A stretch of 13,905 bases of DNA from an uncultured Clostridia bacterium (GTDB lineage Bacteria; Bacillota_A; Clostridia; Oscillospirales; Acutalibacteraceae): assembly GCA_937891215.1 (NCBI GenBank), contig CALAEU010000218.1, positions 1 to 13,905 on the forward strand. Direction: 5' to 3'. The position numbers and the translations under genes were made by a program. Positions 1 through 6,614 of this stretch are shown in pieces. Position 1 is the stretch's first letter. Every line of letters starts with the position of its first letter. The notes under the pieces are model-generated. The model did no database searches and was not told where the DNA came from. It worked only from the letters and a program-made list of their open reading frames with translations.

Positions 1-97
1 CGTCAACAATTGAAAGACGCTTACCGATAAGTTTATTAAAAAGTGTACTTTTACCAACATTTGGTCTTCCGACTATTGCAACTACTGGTTGTGCCAT
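1..97 (-). CDS. der: Ribosome-assembly GTPase Der (EngA), N-terminal fragment
   Basis: Only the first 32 codons are in the window; the gene runs off the left edge. The visible residues contain the G1/Walker A motif GRPNVGKST (residues 10-18), followed by [14 protein letters not shown]. This is the characteristic start of the first GTPase domain of Der, which acts in the cytoplasm in late 50S ribosomal subunit assembly. The ATG lies inside the end of the upstream DUF512 gene (16-nt overlap), so the two are translationally coupled, and a Shine-Dalgarno (AGGAGGTG) sits a few bases upstream within that gene. The DUF512-der order is common in Clostridia. Function is inferred from the family; only the N-terminus is seen. 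Confidence 0.93.
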   Translation of the reverse strand, partial: MAQPVVAIVGRPNVGKSTLFNKLIGKRLSIVD

Positions 98-1410
98 TTC
101 CACACACCTCCTGAAATCTTTTCTAATAATTTATATCCGTCATTTTCGACAGGTGTAACTTTAATGTTTAAAAATTCTGCAAGTTCTGCGAGTGTTAAAT
201 CGTCAAGGAACTTGTCACCCTCATTTCTCAAAGAAACTCGTGGAATTAAAAGTTCTTCGCCTAAAATTTTATCTTTTAATTGTTCTTTTAAATCCTGTCC
301 TGTTAAAAGTCCTGCTACTGTAACAGTCGTACCGAAAAACTCGTTGGTTATTTTTATAACATTAACTTTTAAACCTTTAAACTTTTCTTCTGCTTTTTTT
401 GTTAATTCACACAAAAGAGAATATGCTGACTCACCTGTTGCTAAAGTTATTTCACGGTTTATAACTTTTTCCCCTGCGTCTTCTAAAGCACTTAAAAATT
501 CACTTTTTAAAAGTGTACACATTCCTACACCATTATCAAGCTGACTGTATTCACCATAATAATCTTCATCTGGAAAATCTTTTTCTGCCAACAAATAAAA
601 TTCATCTGAAGCGTAAGCTAAGATTTTACCATTATTAAAGAATGAGTAATGTGCGTTAAACTCGTCTATTATTGAGATAACTTCGTTTGCAGTTTCTTTT
701 TTATATGTGTTTAAATGCTCAAGATTTTCGCGATATTTTGTAAGACCTACAGGCACTGCCGCTATACTGTTGATATATGGACTGTATTTTGCAAGTTCCG
801 TTAATGAATACCTTAACTCTTCACCATCATTTATACCAGGACACAAAACAAGCTGAGTATTCATTAAAATTCCAGCATCGTGAAATTTCTTTATAAATTT
901 AAGTGAGTCACCCGCGTTTTTGTTTTTCATCATTTTAACACGTAATTCTGGGTTCATTGTGTGAACAGAAATATTTATAGGACTTATATGCATTTCGCAA
1001 ATTCTGTCCGCTTCTTTTTCGGTAAGATTAGTAAGAGTAATGTAATTACCAAAAAGGAATGAAAGACGAGAGTCATCATCTTTAAAATACAATGTGTCAC
1101 GCATACCCTTTGGCATCTGGTCAACAAAACAGAAAATACATTTATTCTTACAAGAATGTTGCTTGTCCATTAAATAAGTCTCAAAATCGAGACCAATGTC
1201 TGAAAACTCACTACTTTTTCTTATACTTACGTGTATTTCTTCTAAACCACGATTTAAAGTGACATAAAGTTTTTTGCTTTGTATTGCAAATCTGTAATCT
1301 AAAACATCGGTAATTTCTCTGCCGTTTATAAACTTAATTTCGTCATTTTTTAAAATTCCCGCTTTTTCACCATAGGAATTTTCTTTAACATAAGTTACTT
1401 TTACCGACAC
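82..1410 (-). CDS. DUF512 family radical-SAM-like protein with N-terminal PDZ-like domain
   Basis: This is a protein of about 442 residues. The N-terminus (about residues 5-45, [19 protein letters not shown]) looks like a PDZ-type domain. It is followed by a cysteine cluster C87-N3-C91-N2-C94, as in radical SAM Fe-S proteins, then FVDQMPKG and [18 protein letters not shown]512-type C-terminal region follows. No substrate is known to me for this family. I chose the GTG at 1408-1410 because AAGGAG lies 8 nt upstream. A GTG three codons further upstream (1417-1419) overlaps that same Shine-Dalgarno and is unlikely to be used. It sits between rpmF and der and overlaps der by 16 nt. Family assignment is good; activity is unproven. 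Confidence 0.88.
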   Translation of the reverse strand: MSVKVTYVKENSYGEKAGILKNDEIKFINGREITDVLDYRFAIQSKKLYVTLNRGLEEIHVSIRKSSEFSDIGLDFETYLMDKQHSCKNKCIFCFVDQMPKGMRDTLYFKDDDSRLSFLFGNYITLTNLTEKEADRICEMHISPINISVHTMNPELRVKMMKNKNAGDSLKFIKKFHDAGILMNTQLVLCPGINDGEELRYSLTELAKYSPYINSIAAVPVGLTKYRENLEHLNTYKKETANEVISIIDEFNAHYSFFNNGKILAYASDEFYLLAEKDFPDEDYYGEYSQLDNGVGMCTLLKSEFLSALEDAGEKVINREITLATGESAYSLLCELTKKAEEKFKGLKVNVIKITNEFFGTTVTVAGLLTGQDLKEQLKDKILGEELLIPRVSLRNEGDKFLDDLTLAELAEFLNIKVTPVENDGYKLLEKISGGVWKWHNQ

Positions 1411-1448
1411 TTTGCTCACTCCTTACAAAGCAAATTAAAACTCCAATA

Positions 1449-1473
1449 GGGCGGAGAGAATTTCTCACCGCCC
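1449..1473 (-). terminator. GC-rich hairpin between rpmF and DUF512 gene
   Basis: GGGCGG-A-GAGA pairs with TCTC-A-CCGCCC around a 3-nt loop, with one A-A mismatch. It lies 38 nt after the rpmF stop codon on the minus strand. No uninterrupted U-tract follows directly; TTTT appears only about 8 nt later. It may therefore be a weak terminator, an attenuator or an mRNA 3'-end stabiliser that lowers DUF512-der expression relative to yceD-rpmF. Confidence 0.6.
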
Positions 1474-1510
1474 CTTGAAAGCAATTCAACTTAATTTTCG
1501 CACAAAATAA

Positions 1511-1693
1511 TTATTTTTCAACAACTACTACTTGTTTGCCGTTGTAATAACCACAAGCTGTGCAAAGTCTGTGTGCTCTCTTATATTCGCCACACTGTGG
1601 GCATTTCATAAGTTGTGGAGCATCCATTTTCCATACGTTTGATCTTCTTTTGTCTCTTCTTGCTTTTGAAACTCTTCTCTTTGGTACTGCCAT
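1511..1693 (-). CDS. rpmF: 50S ribosomal protein L32
   Basis: This 60-residue protein has the full L32 pattern. A basic N-terminus (AVPKRRVSKARRDKRRSNVWK) is followed by a zinc ribbon C31-x2-C34 and C44-x2-C47. It is a structural component of the large ribosomal subunit. The ATG is preceded by AGGAGG, 8 nt away. It is 51 nt downstream of yceD, the standard yceD-rpmF arrangement in bacteria, and should be co-transcribed from the consensus promoter upstream of yceD. It is the zinc-binding (four-cysteine) form of L32. Confidence 0.98.
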   Translation of the reverse strand: MAVPKRRVSKARRDKRRSNVWKMDAPQLMKCPQCGEYKRAHRLCTACGYYNGKQVVVVEK

Positions 1694-1744
1694 TTTAAGT
1701 TTCCTCCTTATAATTTAACAATAAATATTAATTACTAATTTAAT

Positions 1745-2236
1745 TTATTCCAAAAACTGAAGTAAACCTTCAAGACGAGGGTCTATTGGTTTCTTACAGT
1801 CACATTGGTCTTTGTTAAGATTCTTACCACACATTGAGCAAATACCTTTACAATCATCTTTACAAAGGAATTTTGTTGGTAATTCTAAATTGACATCTTC
1901 TTCGATAAGTTCGTCTAAATCAAGACGCATATCACTCACAACGAGAAAATCGTCATTATCTTCATTGCTTAAAGATGCAATTAAATTATGAGAAAATTCA
2001 TAGTTATAAGTTTTCTCGGTTTCTTCGGCACAACGGTCACAAGCTGCTGAATAGATAAGCTCTACCTGAGCATTAAGTGTGACAATGCCAGTATTATTTT
2101 TCACAACACCTTTTACCTTAACAGGTGATTTAAGTGGATTTACACCCGCTACACCGATGTGTGAAAGCGAAAGTTCGTAATCAAATTCATAAGACGAACC
2201 ATCCGTATTAAATATAGACTCAAGTTCAATAATCAT
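1745..2236 (-). CDS. yceD: YceD/DUF177 family 23S rRNA accumulation protein
   Basis: This 163-residue protein matches YceD (DUF177), a protein needed for normal 23S rRNA accumulation and usually encoded just before rpmF, as here. Paired cysteines are visible: C66-x2-C69, then C125-x3-C129, C133-x2-C136, and C145-x-C147. The family-typical C-terminus (IDPRLEGLLQFLE) is present. The extra cysteines suggest metal binding, which is inferred. The ATG follows GAGAGG at 8 nt spacing. It is the first gene after a perfect sigma-A promoter and leads the transcription unit yceD-rpmF-(DUF512-der). Confidence 0.92.
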   Translation of the reverse strand: MIIELESIFNTDGSSYEFDYELSLSHIGVAGVNPLKSPVKVKGVVKNNTGIVTLNAQVELIYSAACDRCAEETEKTYNYEFSHNLIASLSNEDNDDFLVVSDMRLDLDELIEEDVNLELPTKFLCKDDCKGICSMCGKNLNKDQCDCKKPIDPRLEGLLQFLE

Positions 2237-2262
2237 TTAACTACCTCTCAATACGCCTAAAC

Positions 2263-2291
2263 ATTATATTAAAATAATGTTGGTTTGTCAA
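2263..2291 (-). promoter_or_regulatory. Consensus sigma-A promoter of yceD-rpmF
   Basis: On the minus strand TTGACA (2286-2291) and TATAAT (2263-2268) are separated by exactly 17 bp, a perfect housekeeping match. The expected start is near 2256, giving a leader of about 20 nt before the yceD ATG. Such strength fits a ribosomal-protein transcription unit. Confidence 0.93.
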
Positions 2292-2321
2292 TATATAATT
2301 TAAAAATCTGTGAATTTTTTC

Positions 2322-2353
2322 AAAAAAATCCGCCTATCCCGAAAAGATAGGCG
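2322..2353 (-). terminator. Intrinsic terminator of the pgi / P-loop gene unit
   Basis: A perfect 8-bp stem CGCCTATC/GATAGGCG with a 7-nt loop is followed on the minus strand by GATTTTTTT. It starts 15 nt after the stop codon of the P-loop gene and separates that unit from the yceD promoter. Confidence 0.92.
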
Positions 2354-2368
2354 AATCTTAATAATCAA

Positions 2369-2785
2369 TTAAGCTTTTTGAGCATATTCGAAGAGTCTTG
2401 CAGGGAGTTTTTCTTCATCTTCAGATACTGTGAAAACAAAGTCTGTATCTGAAAGTTTTGAAATATCGCTTACCTTTTTAATAAGGTCTGCAAATGCTTC
2501 ATAATCTCTGCCTACGATTTTGAATGTAGCATCAACAAAAATCTCTGTAATGTCGTGGTCCTGTGCAATGATACCGCAAATCATACCATAAAATGAGTCT
2601 GGGCCTTCAACACCATATCTTTCTGTTTCAATAAGTCTTGCTTTGTGAGTTACCTCGTAAGTAAGTAACGGTGATTTCTCAATACAAACGACTGTTCCGT
2701 TTGACTTGTCAACCGCCTCATTGATAAGAGAGATGAGTTTTTTTGTTTTGCCGGAACCTTTGTTGCCGATAATAAGTGAAACCAT
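2369..2785 (-). CDS. Small P-loop NTPase-like protein of unknown role
   Basis: This 138-residue cytoplasmic protein has a Walker A motif GNKGSGKT at residues 7-14 and a Walker B-like strand EIFVDA at 81-86. It is much shorter than most P-loop ATPases, and I see no sensor or lid domain. Homologues in Clostridia are often labelled ATP-binding or PilT-like, but nothing here supports a role in pili. GGAGG lies 8 nt before the ATG. It follows pgi by 51 nt and ends at a strong terminator, so it is probably co-transcribed with pgi. A nucleotide-binding function is well supported; the biological role is unknown. Confidence 0.82.
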   Translation of the reverse strand: MVSLIIGNKGSGKTKKLISLINEAVDKSNGTVVCIEKSPLLTYEVTHKARLIETERYGVEGPDSFYGMICGIIAQDHDITEIFVDATFKIVGRDYEAFADLIKKVSDISKLSDTDFVFTVSEDEEKLPARLFEYAQKA

Positions 2786-2836
2786 AGTGTTTACCTCCGT
2801 TTATTTTATTACTGAATTGTCTTCAGTTTATTTACT

Positions 2837-4180
2837 TTATTTTGTAAGTCTTGCTTTAAGTTCTTCACTTAAAGACTCATAACCCGGTTTGCCAAGAAGA
2901 GCAAACATATTTTTCTTGTAACTTTCAACACCAGGTTGGTCAAATGGGTTAATTCCTAATGTGTAACCCGAAACTGCACAAGCCTTACAGAAGAAATATA
3001 CAAGATAGCCAAAGTTGAATTCATCCATTTTGTCAACTTCTAAAATCATATTTGGCACACCACCATCACAGTGAGCAAGTACTGTACCTAAAAATGCCTG
3101 TTCGTTAACAAAATCAATAGTTTTTCCTGCAACGAAGTTGAAACCGTCTTTGTTTTCGGCATCTTCTTTAATTACCATTTCACTCTTTGGTGATTTGAAT
3201 TTAACAACTGTTTCAAACATCAGTCTTTCGCCTTCCTGAACGTATTGACCGAGTGAGTGAAGGTCAGTTGAAAAGATTGCAGATGATGGGAATATACCCT
3301 TATTGCCTTTACCTTCGCTTTCGCCGAAGAGTTGTTTAAACCATTCATTCATCATTGTAAAGTCAGGTTCATAAGCAACCATCATTTCTACCATTTTGCC
3401 TTTACGGTAAAGAATGTTTCTCATTGCAGCGTATTTATAACAATCATTTGTATAAACATCGCCATCTTTAAAATCTTCACGGGCAGTTTGTGCACCCTGC
3501 ATCATTTTATCAATGTCAATACCTGCTACCGCAATAGGAAGAAGTCCGCAAGCGGTAAGTACTGAATATCTGCCACCAACATCGTCAGGGATAACAAAAG
3601 TCTCATAACCTTCAGAATCTGAAAGTTCTTTTAATGTACCACGTGATTTGTCGGTTGTTGCATAAATTCTTTTAGCTGCTTCTTCTCTGCCGTATTTTTC
3701 TTCTAAAAGTTCTTTGAAAACCCTGAAAGCTAATGTAGGTTCAGTTGTTGTACCAGATTTTGAAATAACATTAACTGAAAAATCTTTACCCTCACAGAGT
3801 TTTACTGTTTCTGCTAATGCAGATGAAGAAATTGTATTACCAGCAAAAAAGATTTGCGGTTTATTTAAGTAATTGTAGTTTTGTGATTTACAAAACTCGA
3901 TTGCGGCACGAGCACCTAAGTAACTACCACCAATACCAATAACGATTAAAACCTCGCTATCACTACGGATTTTTTCTGCCGCCTTTTTAATTCTTTCGAA
4001 CTCTTCTTTGTCGTAATTAACAGGTAAATCTACCCAACCTAAAAAGTCGTTACCTGCACCATTGCGACTATTAAGAAGTTCAACTGCTGAAGTTACTTCA
4101 CTGCTTATTGCATCAACATCTGACTTCGCAACAAAACCGTCAAGATACTTCGTGTTAAGTTTAACTGCCAAACTTTCCAT
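2837..4180 (-). CDS. pgi: Glucose-6-phosphate isomerase
   Basis: This 447-residue protein is the usual length for the short bacterial form of phosphoglucose isomerase, which interconverts glucose-6-phosphate and fructose-6-phosphate in glycolysis and gluconeogenesis. Diagnostic motifs are [11 protein letters not shown] (81-91), [11 protein letters not shown] (138-148), [14 protein letters not shown] (202-215), the catalytic region FGESEGK (285-291), HSLGQ (308-312) and, near the C-terminus, DQPGVESYK. The start is not certain. AAGGAG abuts the ATG with no spacing, whereas a TTG at 4169-4171 (residue 4) has 9 nt spacing and may be the real start. It has its own promoter and an unusual structured leader, and is followed by the small P-loop gene. 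Confidence 0.97.
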   Translation of the reverse strand: MESLAVKLNTKYLDGFVAKSDVDAISSEVTSAVELLNSRNGAGNDFLGWVDLPVNYDKEEFERIKKAAEKIRSDSEVLIVIGIGGSYLGARAAIEFCKSQNYNYLNKPQIFFAGNTISSSALAETVKLCEGKDFSVNVISKSGTTTEPTLAFRVFKELLEEKYGREEAAKRIYATTDKSRGTLKELSDSEGYETFVIPDDVGGRYSVLTACGLLPIAVAGIDIDKMMQGAQTAREDFKDGDVYTNDCYKYAAMRNILYRKGKMVEMMVAYEPDFTMMNEWFKQLFGESEGKGNKGIFPSSAIFSTDLHSLGQYVQEGERLMFETVVKFKSPKSEMVIKEDAENKDGFNFVAGKTIDFVNEQAFLGTVLAHCDGGVPNMILEVDKMDEFNFGYLVYFFCKACAVSGYTLGINPFDQPGVESYKKNMFALLGKPGYESLSEELKARLTK

Positions 4181-4191
4181 CTCCTTGCTAT

Positions 4192-4246
4192 AAAGGCATA
4201 TAAAAGATGTTAACCATCCAAAAAGAATATTTTGCGATATGCCTTT
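4192..4246 (-). repeat. 10-bp inverted repeat forming a closed 5' leader of pgi
   Basis: AAAGGCATAT (4237-4246, minus sense) and ATATGCCTTT (4192-4201) are perfect complements separated by 35 nt. The interval contains a small inner hairpin GATG-GTTAA-CATC. The predicted transcription start falls at the beginning of the left arm, so the stem would cap the 5' end of the mRNA and close shortly before the Shine-Dalgarno. Confidence 0.6.
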
Positions 4247-4251
4247 TGTAT

Positions 4252-4280
4252 ATTGTACAATAAACGTGGATTTTTTTCAA
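4252..4280 (-). promoter_or_regulatory. Sigma-A promoter of pgi
   Basis: TTGAAA (4275-4280) and TACAAT (4252-4257) on the minus strand are 17 bp apart, each one base from or close to consensus. The expected start near 4245 gives a leader of about 65 nt ahead of pgi. Confidence 0.82.
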
Positions 4281-4316
4281 TAGGAATTTTACACTTTTTA
4301 CAGTTTTTTTCTTTTT

Positions 4317-4493
4317 TTATATATTCTCACTTACAAAACCCCGATTATAACCGATTTTTGAATGGTCAATACCAGTAATATTGTAATTCACTTTAAATCC
4401 TGCAATAAATGAACCACAGATAAATGCAACTAAAATAATTACTATAATTGTAATAACTGTATAACTTTTTAATAACTTTGTGAATTCTTCCAT
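4317..4493 (-). CDS. 58-residue single-pass membrane protein downstream of spoIIP
   Basis: I do not recognise this protein. One hydrophobic segment spans about residues 12-33 (TVITIIVIILVAFICGSFIAGF), flanked by a short charged N-terminus and a 25-residue polar tail. The start was chosen at the ATG 4491-4493 because AGGAG lies 7 nt upstream, at the very end of spoIIP. The gene begins 4 nt after the spoIIP stop, so the two are translationally coupled. A longer reading to 4541 would overlap spoIIP without a ribosome site. Context suggests a sporulation-stage membrane protein, which is inference only. Confidence 0.68.
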   Translation of the reverse strand: MEEFTKLLKSYTVITIIVIILVAFICGSFIAGFKVNYNITGIDHSKIGYNRGFVSENI

Positions 4494-4497
4494 TTTT

Positions 4498-5613
4498 TTA
4501 CTCCTGCATATTTTCTTCAAGTAATTCTGCCAAACTATCACCTATTAAACGACCCGAATACACCGCTTCGTCCAATGTATTTGCATCTGTACCCATTTCT
4601 AAAAGAAGCGAACAAGGTGTTACATGCATGTTATATTTTCTCTGACAAAAAAACAGAGGTCTCATAAGCCCTTTGTAATTTTCTTCTACTTTGTTCTGTA
4701 AAGCAATAGCAAAAGTAAGATTTTGTTCCCAATCGGGATAATCTTCAATCTCACCCTCTTCTGCACCAGAAATAATCATAACCTGTGCCGCTTTTTTACC
4801 ATTTATTTCAGCAGTCGGTTTACACCTTGTACCACTGTCGTAATGAATTGCATCACGATGAACATCTAAAGTAATTACGATTGATGGATTTTCTTGCAGA
4901 AATTTTTCAACTGTTTTTAGAGAACGACCATAAGCACCGTTGTAATTGGCATCATATATTGTTTTATCGTGAATTACTTTAAACCCTGATTTCTCAAGTC
5001 GTTCTGTAATTTCTTCACCCACACGAACAACTGTTTTATTTACATCTTTTGTTCGTGAATCGTAATCAGATGAATACCAACCCTTATCTAAGAGTTCATA
5101 CCCTTCTGTTGTGTGGGTATGATAAATTAAAATATATGGTTCATCTTTTGTTATCTCGCCAAAACTTGGTGTTTTTGAAAGTTCGTTTTTTATATTAACT
5201 GATTTTGTTTCAGTTTTATTGTTTACCGCAACATTGCCATATACTGTGTTACTACTCGTTGGTCCAAGCATTGTTTCGTCTATATCTCCTGTTTTTTTGA
5301 ATGAAGCGTAGGCAGACACCGCTTCGTTCATTATTTTTTCAATATCTTCGGGAGTTTCAGTATCCGTAGCATTTATTTTAGTTTCAAGTCCATTACCGAA
5401 ACCAGTTAAATTATAATTATCACTTTTCGATAAATTATATTTTTCATTTTCGGCTTTAAACGCCTTTACACTCGTTATTACACTAAAAGTTCCCAATGTA
5501 ATTCCACTTAGCACTTTAACCAAATCACCCGAAAATACGAGAGTTACAACTACAAGAGAAATTGAAACCAACACGCTCAAAAAACTTTCTAATCCTGTTT
5601 TTTTATTATTCAT
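4498..5613 (-). CDS. spoIIP: Stage II sporulation protein P (peptidoglycan amidase/endopeptidase)
   Basis: This is a protein of about 371 residues. An N-terminal membrane anchor (about 10-28, with a second hydrophobic stretch 31-48) and a low-complexity linker precede the catalytic domain (about 155-365). Amidase-type zinc and active-site motifs are visible: ILIYHTHTTEGYE (161-173), TLDVHRDAI (248-256) and SLLLEMGTDANT (335-346, with the conserved Glu339). SpoIIP works with SpoIID and SpoIIM to degrade septal peptidoglycan during engulfment. It lies directly after gpr, as in Bacillus. I chose the ATG at 5611-5613, which has AAAGG 10 nt upstream. An ATG 11 codons upstream (5644-5646) has no ribosome site. 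Confidence 0.94.
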   Translation of the reverse strand: MNNKKTGLESFLSVLVSISLVVVTLVFSGDLVKVLSGITLGTFSVITSVKAFKAENEKYNLSKSDNYNLTGFGNGLETKINATDTETPEDIEKIMNEAVSAYASFKKTGDIDETMLGPTSSNTVYGNVAVNNKTETKSVNIKNELSKTPSFGEITKDEPYILIYHTHTTEGYELLDKGWYSSDYDSRTKDVNKTVVRVGEEITERLEKSGFKVIHDKTIYDANYNGAYGRSLKTVEKFLQENPSIVITLDVHRDAIHYDSGTRCKPTAEINGKKAAQVMIISGAEEGEIEDYPDWEQNLTFAIALQNKVEENYKGLMRPLFFCQRKYNMHVTPCSLLLEMGTDANTLDEAVYSGRLIGDSLAELLEENMQE

Positions 5614-5667
5614 ATTGCACACGCCTTTCACTCTAAATAGAATCATTTAAAAATAGTAGTGCAATAT
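5612..5667 (-). repeat. 9-bp inverted repeat spanning the spoIIP start codon
   Basis: ATATTGCAC (5659-5667 in minus sense) pairs with GTGCAATAT (5612-5620), the second arm covering the first bases of the spoIIP start codon. The loop of 38 nt holds the Shine-Dalgarno. Folding of this leader in gpr-spoIIP mRNA would occlude initiation. Confidence 0.5.
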
Positions 5668-5691
5668 ATTTTTATGCGATAAAATTTTCTG

Positions 5692-6552
5692 TTATAACAA
5701 AGATTTTAATTCATCGTAACTTAAAGATTTCTGTAAGCTCAAATTTATTGAAGTCGCTATTAAATCCGCTGAATTTTTTATCAAAATATCTATATCTTTA
5801 GGTGTTACAATCATATCAACATCCTTTTCTTTTTCTGAAGTCGTACCAAATACACTTTCTGCCAAAGTAACTGCATCAACAACTGTCGGTACACCAATTG
5901 CAATTACAGGCACACCTAAAAATTCTTCGTCTATTCTTTTTCTTTTATTATTTATTCCCGAACCTGGTGCAATACCTGTGTCAGACATTTGGATTGTATT
6001 GCCTAATCTTTTTACACTTCTTGATGCCAACGCATCAATTGTTATAACACAACAAGGTTTTATTTCATTTACAATACATTTTATATATTCGCTTGATTCA
6101 AGTCCCGTCTGACCTAAAACGCCAGTAGAAATTGCAGATACAGGACGAAGCGGTTCTATAAAACCGATATTTTTCTGCAATTCACCTGAAAGATGTCTTG
6201 TAGAGAAAATTTTTGACGCAACAAACGGACCTAATGCATCTGCAGTAATATCACTGTTACCTACACCTGCAACTAAAACAAGTCCATTTCCTTGTGGCAA
6301 TAGCAAATCAAGTGACTCTTTAACTGTATCAACTATTTTCTGTAGTTCGCTCGAAAGGTATGTTAATTCAGGTATTTCTATTGTTATATATTTACCAACT
6401 GACTTACCTAATTTTTCTGCTGTTTCTTCATTTAAAATATCTATAATTGTTGTATTACTGAAATCATTGTGACGGAACTCTTTTTTTATTCCTTTTCCGC
6501 TTTCTTTTGCAAGTTCTGTTCTTTCTAATGTTAAATCTGTTCTGAAATTCAA
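5692..6552 (-). CDS. gpr: Spore germination protease GPR
   Basis: This protein of about 286 residues is GPR, the protease that degrades small acid-soluble spore proteins in the spore core at germination. It starts MNFRTDLTLE, matching the conserved N-terminus that contains the zymogen processing region. Other family motifs are GVGNSDITADALGP (96-109), TIDALASRS (171-179), DTGIAPGSGI (191-200) and GVPTVVDAVTL (220-230). I chose the TTG at 6550-6552 because AAGGAG lies exactly 7 nt upstream and the protein then begins as the family does. The ATG at 6583-6585 lies upstream of the ribosome site. It is followed after 78 nt by spoIIP, the conserved gpr-spoIIP order. A sigma-G-like promoter is visible upstream. 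Confidence 0.95.
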   Translation of the reverse strand: MNFRTDLTLERTELAKESGKGIKKEFRHNDFSNTTIIDILNEETAEKLGKSVGKYITIEIPELTYLSSELQKIVDTVKESLDLLLPQGNGLVLVAGVGNSDITADALGPFVASKIFSTRHLSGELQKNIGFIEPLRPVSAISTGVLGQTGLESSEYIKCIVNEIKPCCVITIDALASRSVKRLGNTIQMSDTGIAPGSGINNKRKRIDEEFLGVPVIAIGVPTVVDAVTLAESVFGTTSEKEKDVDMIVTPKDIDILIKNSADLIATSINLSLQKSLSYDELKSLL

Positions 6553-6556
6553 AAAA

Positions 6557-6592
6557 TCACTCCTTACCAATATTAATATTGGCAAAGAGTGA
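6557..6592 (-). terminator. 36-bp near-palindrome: terminator of the lipoprotein gene overlapping the gpr ribosome site
   Basis: A perfect 16-bp palindrome, CCAATATTAATATTGG (6567-6582), is extended outward to TCACTC/GAGTGA with two mismatches. On the minus strand the structure is followed directly by TTTTTT, so it resembles an intrinsic terminator placed 22 nt after the stop of the upstream lipoprotein gene. Its right arm contains the gpr Shine-Dalgarno AAGGAG (6560-6565), so any read-through mRNA would have that site paired. The stem is AT-rich, so termination may be partial. Confidence 0.65.
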
Positions 6593-6603
6593 ATTCTGTA
6601 TGC
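6574..6603 (-). promoter_or_regulatory. Possible sigma-G-type promoter of gpr
   Basis: GCATA (6599-6603) and AATATTA (6574-6580) are 18 bp apart on the minus strand. This fits the sigma-G -35 pattern exactly and 5 of 7 positions of the -10 pattern CATWMTA. Forespore control of gpr is known in Bacillus. A start near 6567 would leave only a very short leader and omit the left arm of the overlapping palindrome. Confidence 0.45.
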
Positions 6604-6614
6604 AAATATTTTTA

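Noticed and set aside
89..544. Plus-strand open frame opposite the DUF512 gene
   Set aside because: It is the complement of a well-supported conserved gene, with no ribosome site and no recognisable domain.
2786..2836. Terminator between pgi and the P-loop gene
   Set aside because: Only a 5-bp stem (CTGAA/TTCAG) without a T-run is present, too weak to call.
4181..4316. Known riboswitch in the pgi leader
   Set aside because: The leader is only about 65 nt and shows none of the conserved cores of riboswitch classes I know; reported only as a structured leader.
5614..5691. Separate sporulation promoter before spoIIP
   Set aside because: A GCATA is present in the gap, but the best -10 at 18 bp matches only 4 of 7 positions, so co-transcription with gpr is simpler.
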